Positions 34,668 to 42,374 of a DNA stretch of 64,000 bases are shown one piece after another. The stretch is from RXIX01 sp003989075 (GTDB lineage: Bacteria; Pseudomonadota; Gammaproteobacteria; Competibacterales; Competibacteraceae). The stretch's first letter is position 1, and every line of letters begins with the position of its first letter. The notes below the pieces were generated by a model that saw only the letters and a program-made list of their open reading frames with translations, was not told where the DNA came from and ran no database searches. The position numbers and the translations under genes are program-made. The stretch spans positions 1 through 64,000 of the forward strand of contig JAKOYN010000044.1 in assembly GCA_029780415.1 (NCBI GenBank), in the 5' to 3' direction.

Positions 34668-36137
34668 ATGGCCCGCTTGAAGACACTGTTTTTCACCCTG
34701 TCGCTGGTCCTGCTGCTCGCCGGTCCAGCGACCACCGCGCGTGCGCAACTGGTGTTTGGCCCTGGCCCGGAAAGCCCGGCAAACAACCTGGATGCCATCG
34801 TCGCCGTGGTCAACGATGACGTCATCACCCGCCGCGAACTCAATGCGGCGATGGCCACGGTCGAGCGGCAGTTGCGCCAGAAAAAGGTAGCGTTGCCACC
34901 GCAATCGGTGCTGGAGCGCCAGGTGCTGGAACGACTGATCCTGGGCAAGCTGCAGGTGCGTGTCGCCGAACGTAACGGTATCACCGTCGATGACACCACG
35001 CTCAATGCCGCTATCGATAATCTGGCGCGGCGCAACAACATGAGCCTGAGCCAGTTGCAGCAGAGCGTCGAGAAGGACGGCGTCAGCTTTAGCCAGTTCC
35101 GCGATGATGTGCGCCGCGAGATCCTGATCGCGCGCCTGCGGCAGCGGATGGTCGAGACTCAAATCCAAATTTCCGAGCAGGACGTGGAGAGCCTGCGCGC
35201 GCAACTGGCCGGCAGCCCGGAAATGAGGGCAGGCGGCGCACCCGGTGGCGAGGGCCCCCGGCCCACGGGTGGCGAGGGCGGCGGCACGAACCGCCAGTAT
35301 CACATCGCCCAGATTCTGATTGCCGTTCCGGAAAGCGCCTCGCCCGAGCAGATCGCCACCGCCAAGCGCCAGGCCGAGGACGTGCTGGCCCGCTTGCGCC
35401 AGGGTAGCGATTTTCAGGCGCTGGCGGTCAGCGTTTCCGCCGATCAGCAGGCACTGCAGGGCGGTGATCTGGGCTGGCGCAGCGCCGACCAGCTCCCGAC
35501 CCTGTTTGCCGAGGTGGTGCCGAAGCTGCAGCCAGGCCAATCCAGCGGCCTGATTCGCAGCCCGAGCGGCTTTCACATCGTCAAGCTGCTCGAAGTCCGG
35601 GGCGGCGGGTCAGCCGCCCGTCCCGCCGCTGCCCCGGGCACGCCACCGGCCAGCACCACGCCCACGACCGCCGCGATGGTAACCCAGACCCACGCCCGTC
35701 ACATCCTGCTGACCACCTCGGGACAACGTTCCGACGCCGAAGCCCGCCAGCAGCTCGAACAACTGCGCCAGCGCATCAAGGCGGGGGCTGACTTCGCTGC
35801 CCTCGCCCGCGCCGATTCCGACGATAAGGCTTCCGGTGCGCGTGGCGGTGATCTGGGCTGGGTGATGCCCGGCATGCTGGTACCGCAGTTCGAGCAGGAA
35901 ATGGACCGTCTGCAGCCCGGCGAGATCAGCCCACCTTTTCAGACGCCGTTTGGCTGGCACATCGTCCAGGTGCTGGAACGCCGCCAGGCCCAGGGGAACG
36001 CCGACAGCGAGCGTGCCCGGATCCGTGAAGCGCTGTTCCGGCGTCGCGCCGATGAAGAGTGGGACCTGCAGTTACGCCGCCTGCGTGATGAAGCCTATGT
36101 CGAGATCCGCCTGCCGCCGGCCACTGCGGCACCATGA
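34668..36137 (+). CDS. surA: Periplasmic chaperone / peptidyl-prolyl isomerase SurA
   Basis: A 489-residue SurA with a signal peptide ending ARAQ. The N-domain (LDAIVAVVNDDVITRRELN) is followed by two parvulin domains (QYHIAQILI to HIVKLLEV, and ARHILLTT to HIVQVLERR) and the C-terminal helix. Two low-complexity linkers stand out: a Gly-rich one before the first parvulin (about 190-210) and an Ala/Pro/Thr one between them. The protein is longer than E. coli SurA (428). It delivers outer-membrane proteins, including LptD encoded just upstream. Confidence 0.95.
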   Translation: MARLKTLFFTLSLVLLLAGPATTARAQLVFGPGPESPANNLDAIVAVVNDDVITRRELNAAMATVERQLRQKKVALPPQSVLERQVLERLILGKLQVRVAERNGITVDDTTLNAAIDNLARRNNMSLSQLQQSVEKDGVSFSQFRDDVRREILIARLRQRMVETQIQISEQDVESLRAQLAGSPEMRAGGAPGGEGPRPTGGEGGGTNRQYHIAQILIAVPESASPEQIATAKRQAEDVLARLRQGSDFQALAVSVSADQQALQGGDLGWRSADQLPTLFAEVVPKLQPGQSSGLIRSPSGFHIVKLLEVRGGGSAARPAAAPGTPPASTTPTTAAMVTQTHARHILLTTSGQRSDAEARQQLEQLRQRIKAGADFAALARADSDDKASGARGGDLGWVMPGMLVPQFEQEMDRLQPGEISPPFQTPFGWHIVQVLERRQAQGNADSERARIREALFRRRADEEWDLQLRRLRDEAYVEIRLPPATAAP

Positions 36138-36940
36138 GCAACGCGCCGCTTCAGCACCAGCCGCGCAAGCGCTTTGGCCAGCACTTTCTGCATGATGCAA
36201 ACGTCATCACCCGCATCGTCGCGGCAATCCGGCCGCAACCCGGCGAGCCACTGGTGGAAATCGGCCCTGGACTGGGCGCACTGAGCGGACCCCTGCTGGA
36301 CGCTGCCGGCAGTCTGGATGTGGTCGAACTGGATCGCGATCTGCTGGAGCCGCTGCGGGCACGCTGCGCCGGGCGTGGCCTCCTGCGCGTGCATCACGCC
36401 GACGCGCTGACGTTCAACTTCGCGATGCTGCGCGGCGACGGCCCGCCGCTGCGGGTGGCCGGTAACCTGCCCTACAACATTTCCACGCCGCTGCTGTTTC
36501 ACCTGCTCAACCAGGCCGGGCATCTGCGCGACATGCACTTCATGTTGCAAAAGGACGTGGTTGACCGCATGGCCGCCCAGGCCGGCGAGGACGCCTATGG
36601 CCGGCTGTCGGTGATGCTGCAGTACCGCTGCCGGGTCGAGCCGCTGTTCACGGTTGGGCCGGGCGCATTCCAGCCACCGCCCAAGGTGTGGTCGGCGGTC
36701 GTGCGTCTGGTTCCACGTGAAACATCACCGGTGGCGGTACCCGATGAGCAGCGCTTTGCTGAGGTGGTACGGCTGGCGTTCGCGCAGCGGCGCAAGACCC
36801 TGCGTAACAGTCTGCGTGGTCTGCTGGATGCCGAGCAGATCCGCACCGCCGGCATTGACCCTGGCGCGCGCCCGGAAACCCTCGATCTGGCGGCATTCGC
36901 TGCGCTGAGCCGCATCGTGACCGCACCGCCACCGCTATAG
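36134..36940 (+). CDS. rsmA: 16S rRNA (adenine1518/1519-N6)-dimethyltransferase RsmA (KsgA)
   Basis: A 268-residue dimethylase with RKRFGQHFLHD, the SAM motif VEIGPGLGALSGPLL, and the catalytic NLPYNIS. It overlaps surA by four bases (ATGA). In many gammaproteobacteria pdxA lies between these two genes; here it is missing. A parS site is embedded in the coding sequence at 36709-36724, encoding part of LVPRETSP. Confidence 0.96.
   Translation: MSNAPLQHQPRKRFGQHFLHDANVITRIVAAIRPQPGEPLVEIGPGLGALSGPLLDAAGSLDVVELDRDLLEPLRARCAGRGLLRVHHADALTFNFAMLRGDGPPLRVAGNLPYNISTPLLFHLLNQAGHLRDMHFMLQKDVVDRMAAQAGEDAYGRLSVMLQYRCRVEPLFTVGPGAFQPPPKVWSAVVRLVPRETSPVAVPDEQRFAEVVRLAFAQRRKTLRNSLRGLLDAEQIRTAGIDPGARPETLDLAAFAALSRIVTAPPPL
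36709..36724. promoter_or_regulatory. parS site 4, inside rsmA
   Basis: GGTTCCACGTGAAACA matches 15 of 16 positions of the parS consensus. It lies within the rsmA reading frame, so both protein and ParB-binding constraints may act on these bases. Confidence 0.8.
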
Positions 36941-37066
36941 ACCTGTGCGGGCACAGGCACGGATCGCCGCGAAGGTGTATAAAATACTCGACGAATTGCC
37001 GTGCGTGCACATTTCGCAAACCATCCCTGTGGCTTAAACGATTGACTTTACTTGCGGAGAAGCCCG

Positions 37067-37273
37067 ATGAAGCGTAGCGCGATCCTGATCGCCCTGGCGA
37101 TAGGGCTTGGTCTGAGTGGCTGCGAATCCAGGGAATGCCACTTGATTAAAACCATTAAGGGCGACGAAGTCTGCGAGGAGGATTTGCAGGAGCAGCGCGA
37201 ACAACGCCTGCAACGTCAGGAAACAGCCGAGCCGGGCTGGAACGGTGAGCGTGGTGCTCGAAAAACCGAGTGA
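37067..37273 (+). CDS. Small lipoprotein, unknown function
   Basis: A 68-residue protein with a lipobox LSGC (Cys at about residue 21) after a short hydrophobic signal (ILIALAIGLG). The mature part has two further Cys and a charged C-terminus rich in Glu, Gln and Arg. It should be lipid-anchored in the envelope. A TATAAAAT stretch at 36978-36985 may be part of its promoter. Its last 29 bases overlap the start of the next gene in another frame. Confidence 0.7.
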   Translation: MKRSAILIALAIGLGLSGCESRECHLIKTIKGDEVCEEDLQEQREQRLQRQETAEPGWNGERGARKTE

Positions 37274-39284
37274 TGACGCCCCGGCCACGCTTCCAGTTGC
37301 CGAGCACCCGACAGAACCGCCTCATTGGGCTTGGCGCCGACGGGTATCACGCTTGCTGTTTCTGGCGCTGGCTTATTTTCTGAGTGCCCGCCTGGGCCTG
37401 GAAATGAGCTACACCTTTGACTCGATCTCGCTGTTCTGGCCGCCGACCGGGATTGCCATTGGCGCACTGCTGCGCTGGGGCCTGGGCTACTGGCCGGGTC
37501 TTTATCTGGGCGCCATGGCCGCGACCGGCTTTCACGGCCTGGGTACGGCGGCACTGATCGCCATCGGCAATACCCTCGGGCCAGTGCTGGCTGTGGCGCT
37601 GCTACGCGCCCTGCCCCTGGATCCAGGCTTCCATAATCGCCGCGATGTGTTTGGCTTCCTGCTGATGGTACCGCTGGCGATGACGATTCCACCTACCGGC
37701 GGCCTGCTGGCTATTCTGCCCGCGACCGAAATCGCCAGCCCGCTATTCCTGACAGCCTGGATCACCTGGTGGCTGGGCGACACGGTCGGCGCGCTACTGT
37801 TCGCACCGCTGATACTTGGTTTTGACCGGGCGGTGCTGCGCCGGGCGCTGCGCGAACAGGGCCGCGAACTGTTCATCCTGCTGCTTGCGACCGTGGCTGG
37901 CGGTGGAGTGGTGTTTTTCAATCCACTGGCCACCGGTGATCACGCCGTGACCCTGCTGCTGTTGCTGTTCCCGATGCTGGTTTGGGCCGGTCTGCGTTTT
38001 CCGCTGTGGATTGTGGTGCTGACGGCGGCGCTGCTGGCGGCATTGGCGGCACTGGCGGCGCTGCAACAGGCCGGCCCCTTTCGGATGCTGGGCCACCGGC
38101 CCGGCTATGAACTGGTCTGGCTGTTCACTACCACTACCACGGCTATTGCTCTGCTGGTTGCCGCACTGCAGGGCGAGCGCCATCAGTTCGAGCAGGATCT
38201 GCACGCCTATAACCGCTTCTATCGCTCCGCTACCCTGATCACCACCCGTCTGGCGCAGGCGCCGCTGGAGCAACTGGATCAGGCCATCCGCGACATGCTG
38301 GTGCTGCTGGGCGACTATTCCGGCGCCGACCGGGTCTATGTCTTCGATAACGACTGGCAGCGCCACGAATGGAACGACCGCTACGAATGGTGCGCGCCCG
38401 GGATCACGGCACAGATTAACCAGTTGCAGAATGTCCCCTTCGACACCTTTCCTGGCTTGATCGACCGGTTTCAGCGCGGCGAGATGTACCTGCTGCGCAA
38501 CCTGGACGATATGCCGCCGGAGCATGCTTTGGCACGTCCACTGCTGGCGGAACAGGGCATTCAATCACTGGTGATGTATCCGCTGCTGGCAGGCGGTGTG
38601 CTGCTGGGTTTTTCCGGTTATGACGCCGTGCGTGCCCCCCGTTTGTGGAGCGAGCAGGAACTGGCTCTGCTCAAGCTGGCTGCCGACACCCTGGCCGAGG
38701 CGCTGCAACGCCAGCAGCAGCACCGCGCATTGCAGCTGACCCAACACGACTTGCGCGAAGCTAATGCACGGCTGACCAGGGCACTGGCCGAACTGGAATG
38801 CCTGGCTGACACCGACAAGCTGACCGGGCTGTGGAATCGCCGCAAATTCGACGCCCTGCTGCACAGCGAGGTCGAGCGCTGCCATCGCTATCATCAGCCG
38901 CTGGCACTGATTCTGTTTGACCTGGATCATTTCAAGCATATCAACGACAAGCACGGTCACATCATCGGCGATCAGGTGCTCACCAGCGTCGCCCAGACCG
39001 TCACCAGACATTTACGTGCCTCCGACACCCTGGCGCGCTGGGGCGGCGAGGAGTTTGTCATCCTCACCCCGTTGCGCCTGAACGCGGCGGTTGCGCTGGC
39101 CGAGAAGATGCGGCAGTTGATCGCCGATCAGCCGATACCGCCAGTCGGCGCGATCAGCGCCAGCTTGGGCGTGGCCGAACTCAACAGGAGCGAGAGCGGC
39201 GAGGATCTGTTGCGCCGCGCCGATGCCGCGCTGTACCGAGCCAAGGCCACCGGTCGTAACCGGGTCGCGGCGGCGGGCGACTGA
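37245..39284 (+). CDS. MASE1-GAF-GGDEF diguanylate cyclase
   Basis: A 679-residue membrane-bound cyclase. The N-terminal 300 residues form a MASE1 sensor with eight or so helices (RLLFLALAYFLSARLGLEM, FWPPTGIAIGALL). A GAF-like domain follows (about 320-480). The GGDEF domain has WGGEEF and an RASD inhibitory site exactly five residues upstream, so it should make c-di-GMP with product feedback. Key residues FDLDHFKHIND are present. The GTG start at 37245 overlaps the lipoprotein gene; a later start is conceivable but would cut into the first helix. Confidence 0.9.
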   Translation: MSVVLEKPSDDAPATLPVAEHPTEPPHWAWRRRVSRLLFLALAYFLSARLGLEMSYTFDSISLFWPPTGIAIGALLRWGLGYWPGLYLGAMAATGFHGLGTAALIAIGNTLGPVLAVALLRALPLDPGFHNRRDVFGFLLMVPLAMTIPPTGGLLAILPATEIASPLFLTAWITWWLGDTVGALLFAPLILGFDRAVLRRALREQGRELFILLLATVAGGGVVFFNPLATGDHAVTLLLLLFPMLVWAGLRFPLWIVVLTAALLAALAALAALQQAGPFRMLGHRPGYELVWLFTTTTTAIALLVAALQGERHQFEQDLHAYNRFYRSATLITTRLAQAPLEQLDQAIRDMLVLLGDYSGADRVYVFDNDWQRHEWNDRYEWCAPGITAQINQLQNVPFDTFPGLIDRFQRGEMYLLRNLDDMPPEHALARPLLAEQGIQSLVMYPLLAGGVLLGFSGYDAVRAPRLWSEQELALLKLAADTLAEALQRQQQHRALQLTQHDLREANARLTRALAELECLADTDKLTGLWNRRKFDALLHSEVERCHRYHQPLALILFDLDHFKHINDKHGHIIGDQVLTSVAQTVTRHLRASDTLARWGGEEFVILTPLRLNAAVALAEKMRQLIADQPIPPVGAISASLGVAELNRSESGEDLLRRADAALYRAKATGRNRVAAAGD

Positions 39285-39362
39285 TTCACCAGCGGAACTT
39301 GCTACAATCGATGGCACATCACCGATTTTCTTTTTCCACGCCCGCTGCCCAAGGACATCGCC

Positions 39363-40466
39363 ATGCCCCACGCCAATCCACTGCGCCTGCTCAGCGCCGC
39401 CGGCCAGAGCGTCTGGTACGACAACATCCAGCGTTCGATGCTCCGTGATGGCACGCTGGCGCGGTTGATCGCCGAGGACGACCTGCGCGGCATCACCTCG
39501 AACCCGACCATCTTTGAAAAAGCCATTGCGGGCAGCGCCGACTATGATGAGGCCCTGCGCCAGGAACTGCGCCGCAACCCGGAGCAATCCAGCCGCGAGC
39601 TGTTCTTCAGTCTGGCGATTGAGGACATCCGCGCTGCCGCCGAAGCGCTGCGCCCCACCTATGAAGCCAGCGCGGGTGTCGATGGTATGGTCAGCCTGGA
39701 AGTTGCGCCTGATCTGGCCCACGATCTTGAAGGTACCGTGCGCGAGGCGCGCGCACTGGTTGCCCGGCTGGATCTGCCTAACGTGATGATCAAGGTGCCT
39801 GGCACCGTGACCGGCCTGCACGCAGTCGAGCGGCTGATTGCAGCGGGCATCAACGTCAACGTCACCCTGCTGTTTTCGGTGGAGCGCTACGTCTCAGTGG
39901 CCGAGGCCTATCTGCGCGGGCTGGAGCGGCGTCGCGCCCTGGGCCTGCCGCTGGACCGGGTGGCCTCGGTCGCCAGCTTCTTCATCAGCCGCATCGATAC
40001 CCTGCTCGACCCACTGCTAGCCGAACGCCAGCCGGAACTGCAGGGACAAATCGCCATCGCCAACGCCCAGCTCGCCTATCAGGAATACCAGGAGATTTTC
40101 GGCAGCGCCCACTTTGCCGCCCTGCGCGCGGCGGGCGCCCGACCGCAGCGGCTGCTGTGGGCCAGCACCAGCACCAAGAATCCGGCCTATCCCGACCTGC
40201 TGTACGTCGATCGCCTGATCGGTCCGGATACGGTCAACACCATGCCCCCAGCCACCTACGCTGCGTTCCGCGACCACGGCACCATCGCGCCAACCCTGGA
40301 ACAGGACGTGGAAACGGCGCTGGCACGGCTGGCGGCCCTGCCAGCGCTGGGCATCGACCTGGGCGCGATCACCGATCAACTGGAAATCGACGGCATCAAT
40401 GCCTTCATTCACTCGTTCGACACCCTGCTGGCAGCACTCGACGCCAAGCGCGCTGTTTTGGCCTGA
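39363..40466 (+). CDS. tal: Transaldolase
   Basis: A 367-residue transaldolase of the longer subfamily found in cyanobacteria and actinobacteria. The Schiff-base lysine is K144 in NVMIKVPGT. GITSNPTIFEKAI and WASTSTKNPAYPDLLYVD are diagnostic. It transfers a dihydroxyacetone unit in the non-oxidative pentose phosphate pathway. It stands alone, with no other pathway gene beside it. Confidence 0.95.
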   Translation: MPHANPLRLLSAAGQSVWYDNIQRSMLRDGTLARLIAEDDLRGITSNPTIFEKAIAGSADYDEALRQELRRNPEQSSRELFFSLAIEDIRAAAEALRPTYEASAGVDGMVSLEVAPDLAHDLEGTVREARALVARLDLPNVMIKVPGTVTGLHAVERLIAAGINVNVTLLFSVERYVSVAEAYLRGLERRRALGLPLDRVASVASFFISRIDTLLDPLLAERQPELQGQIAIANAQLAYQEYQEIFGSAHFAALRAAGARPQRLLWASTSTKNPAYPDLLYVDRLIGPDTVNTMPPATYAAFRDHGTIAPTLEQDVETALARLAALPALGIDLGAITDQLEIDGINAFIHSFDTLLAALDAKRAVLA

Positions 40467-40490
40467 ATCCACTTTTCCCGGAGCTCCGCC

Positions 40491-40874
40491 ATGGCCACCC
40501 CGAAACGCTACGATATCCAGGTCAGCGCCGAATCCTTCTATCTGGAAGAACAATCTGACCCGGCGCAGAACCGCTATGTCTTCGCCTATACCGTGACCCT
40601 GCAGAATCAGGGCAGCGTAGCTGCCCGGCTGCTGGAACGACACTGGATCATCACCGATGCCAATGGCAAGATTGAGGAAGTGCGGGGTGAGGGCGTGGTT
40701 GGCGAGCATCCGCACCTGCGGCCCGGTGAGGGTTTCCGCTACACCAGCGGCGCGATTCTGGAAACCGTGGTCGGCAGCATGCGCGGCAGCTACCAAATGA
40801 TCGCCGATGACGGCACCCGCTTCGATGCCGAGATTCCGCCTTTCGTCCTGTCGATTCCGCGTACCCTGCACTGA
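40491..40874 (+). CDS. apaG: ApaG domain protein
   Basis: A 127-residue immunoglobulin-like ApaG. The conserved FAYTVTLQNQGSVAARLLERHWIITDANGKIEEVRGEGVVGEHPHLRPGE core is complete. The gene is often next to rsmA and apaH; here it lies 3.5 kb downstream of rsmA with no apaH. Function is unproven; the fold suggests protein or nucleotide binding. Confidence 0.95.
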   Translation: MATPKRYDIQVSAESFYLEEQSDPAQNRYVFAYTVTLQNQGSVAARLLERHWIITDANGKIEEVRGEGVVGEHPHLRPGEGFRYTSGAILETVVGSMRGSYQMIADDGTRFDAEIPPFVLSIPRTLH

Positions 40875-40911
40875 TGCGCCGGACCCTGTTGGAGCTGCTG
40901 GACCGCTGCCT

Positions 40912-41523
40912 GTGAGCCTGCGTCATAGCTATACCCTGTTTGCGCCGATTTATGATGTCCTGGTGGCGCCGTTCACCCGGGCCGCGCGCCGTCAGAGCCT
41001 GCGTGCGCTACACGACGAGCTGCCGGCCGAGGTGCTGCTGGTGGGTATCGGCAGCGGCCTGGATCTGCCGCTGCTGCCGCGTGGACCGCGCTATACCGGG
41101 CTGGACCTGACCCCGGCGATGTTGACACGCGCGCAGCGTCAGGCAGCGGTTTTGGGGCTGGATCTGCGACTGGACACCGGTGATGCCCGCCAGTTGCCCT
41201 ATGCCGATGCCTGCTTCGACGTGGTGGTGCTGCACCTGATCCTGGCGGTGACCGCGCATCCGCAACAGGTGCTGGCTGAAGCGGCGCGGGTGTTGCGCCC
41301 CGGTGGCCGGGTGCTGATTCTCGATAAGTTCCTGCGCCCCGGCCAGAAGGCGCCCCTGCGGCGCCTGCTCAGCCCGCTGCTCGCTCGGCTGGCGACACGT
41401 ACCGACGTGGAATTCGAACCGCTGCTGGCGGCACAGCCCGCGCTGACCCTGCTCAGCGATCGGCCGGCGCTGGCCGGTGGCTGGTTCCGGTGCATCGTAC
41501 TGCGCAAGGTGGGCGGCCCATGA
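40912..41523 (+). CDS. Class I SAM-dependent methyltransferase
   Basis: A 203-residue methyltransferase of the UbiE/PmtA-like Methyltransf_11 type. LRHSYTLFAPIYDVLVAPF leads into motif I LLVGIGSGLDLPLL, with GLDLTPAML and the post-motif DARQLPYADACFDVVVLHLIL. Some relatives methylate phosphatidylethanolamine; the substrate cannot be read here. Start GTG 40912 matches family onset, though the ribosome site is poor. The stop overlaps the next gene (ATGA), suggesting a shared task. Confidence 0.8.
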   Translation: MSLRHSYTLFAPIYDVLVAPFTRAARRQSLRALHDELPAEVLLVGIGSGLDLPLLPRGPRYTGLDLTPAMLTRAQRQAAVLGLDLRLDTGDARQLPYADACFDVVVLHLILAVTAHPQQVLAEAARVLRPGGRVLILDKFLRPGQKAPLRRLLSPLLARLATRTDVEFEPLLAAQPALTLLSDRPALAGGWFRCIVLRKVGGP

Positions 41524-42347
41524 ACCCGTATCCAGTCAGCATCTTTGCCTGGTATGGCTATAACGAACCGCTGCGGCATCGCCTGCGCCACATTCAGGAC
41601 GCTGGCTTTGACTCGATCATGCTCTGGTGGGGCGATTCGCTGGCTTTCTATGAATACGACAAGGACAGCCTGATCCGGCTGCTCGCCGCGCACGATCTGG
41701 CGATTGAAAACATCCATGCCCCCTATCTCGATGCCAGCCGGATCTGGTCACCCGATGCTGCGGAACGGCAGCGCACGGTCGCCGCGTATCTGGAATGGCT
41801 GGACGATTGCGCCCGTTATGGCATACCGACCTTGGTGATGCACATTTGTGACCGCTTTGACGACATCCCTTCCGGGGCGCTCGGTTACGGGCTCGGCTGC
41901 CTGGAAACCCTGGTCAGGGCTGCGGAACGGCTCGGGGTGCGCATCGCCGTGGAGAACACCAGCCACCTGCACCTGCTGCAATACCTGCTGGATCGTATCG
42001 ACAGCGCCGCCTTGGGGCTGTGCTACGACAGTTCGCATGGTCGACTGTATGAGGAGACGCCCTTCGCGCTGCTGCGACAATACCCGACCCGTCTGTATGC
42101 CCTGCATCTGTCTGATAATGATGGCGTTGAGGATCGGCACTGGGAAATCGGCAAGGGCCTGATCGACTGGGATGGTTTCGCTGCGGCCTTTCCAGCGGGC
42201 CTGTATCGTGGCCGGCTGTCCCTGGAAATCATCCAGGATGATGCTGGTGAAGATGAGGCGCACTTTCTGCGCCGGGCGCGGCAGTGTATCGATGCGTTGG
42301 GTGCGCAACTGCCGGCACCGCCCGCCGCTGACCTGGACGCTCGCTGA
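41520..42347 (+). CDS. Sugar phosphate isomerase/epimerase-like TIM barrel
   Basis: A 275-residue AP-endonuclease-2-type TIM barrel. Putative metal ligands appear in VMHICDRF, VENTSH, YDSSHG, ALHLSDNDGVEDRHWEIGKG and LEIIQDD. The family includes isomerases, epimerases and endonuclease IV; the reaction cannot be chosen from sequence. It overlaps the methyltransferase gene by four bases. Confidence 0.82.
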   Translation: MNPYPVSIFAWYGYNEPLRHRLRHIQDAGFDSIMLWWGDSLAFYEYDKDSLIRLLAAHDLAIENIHAPYLDASRIWSPDAAERQRTVAAYLEWLDDCARYGIPTLVMHICDRFDDIPSGALGYGLGCLETLVRAAERLGVRIAVENTSHLHLLQYLLDRIDSAALGLCYDSSHGRLYEETPFALLRQYPTRLYALHLSDNDGVEDRHWEIGKGLIDWDGFAAAFPAGLYRGRLSLEIIQDDAGEDEAHFLRRARQCIDALGAQLPAPPAADLDAR

Positions 42348-42374
42348 GCGGCAGGCACCGGCGGCGTCTCAACT

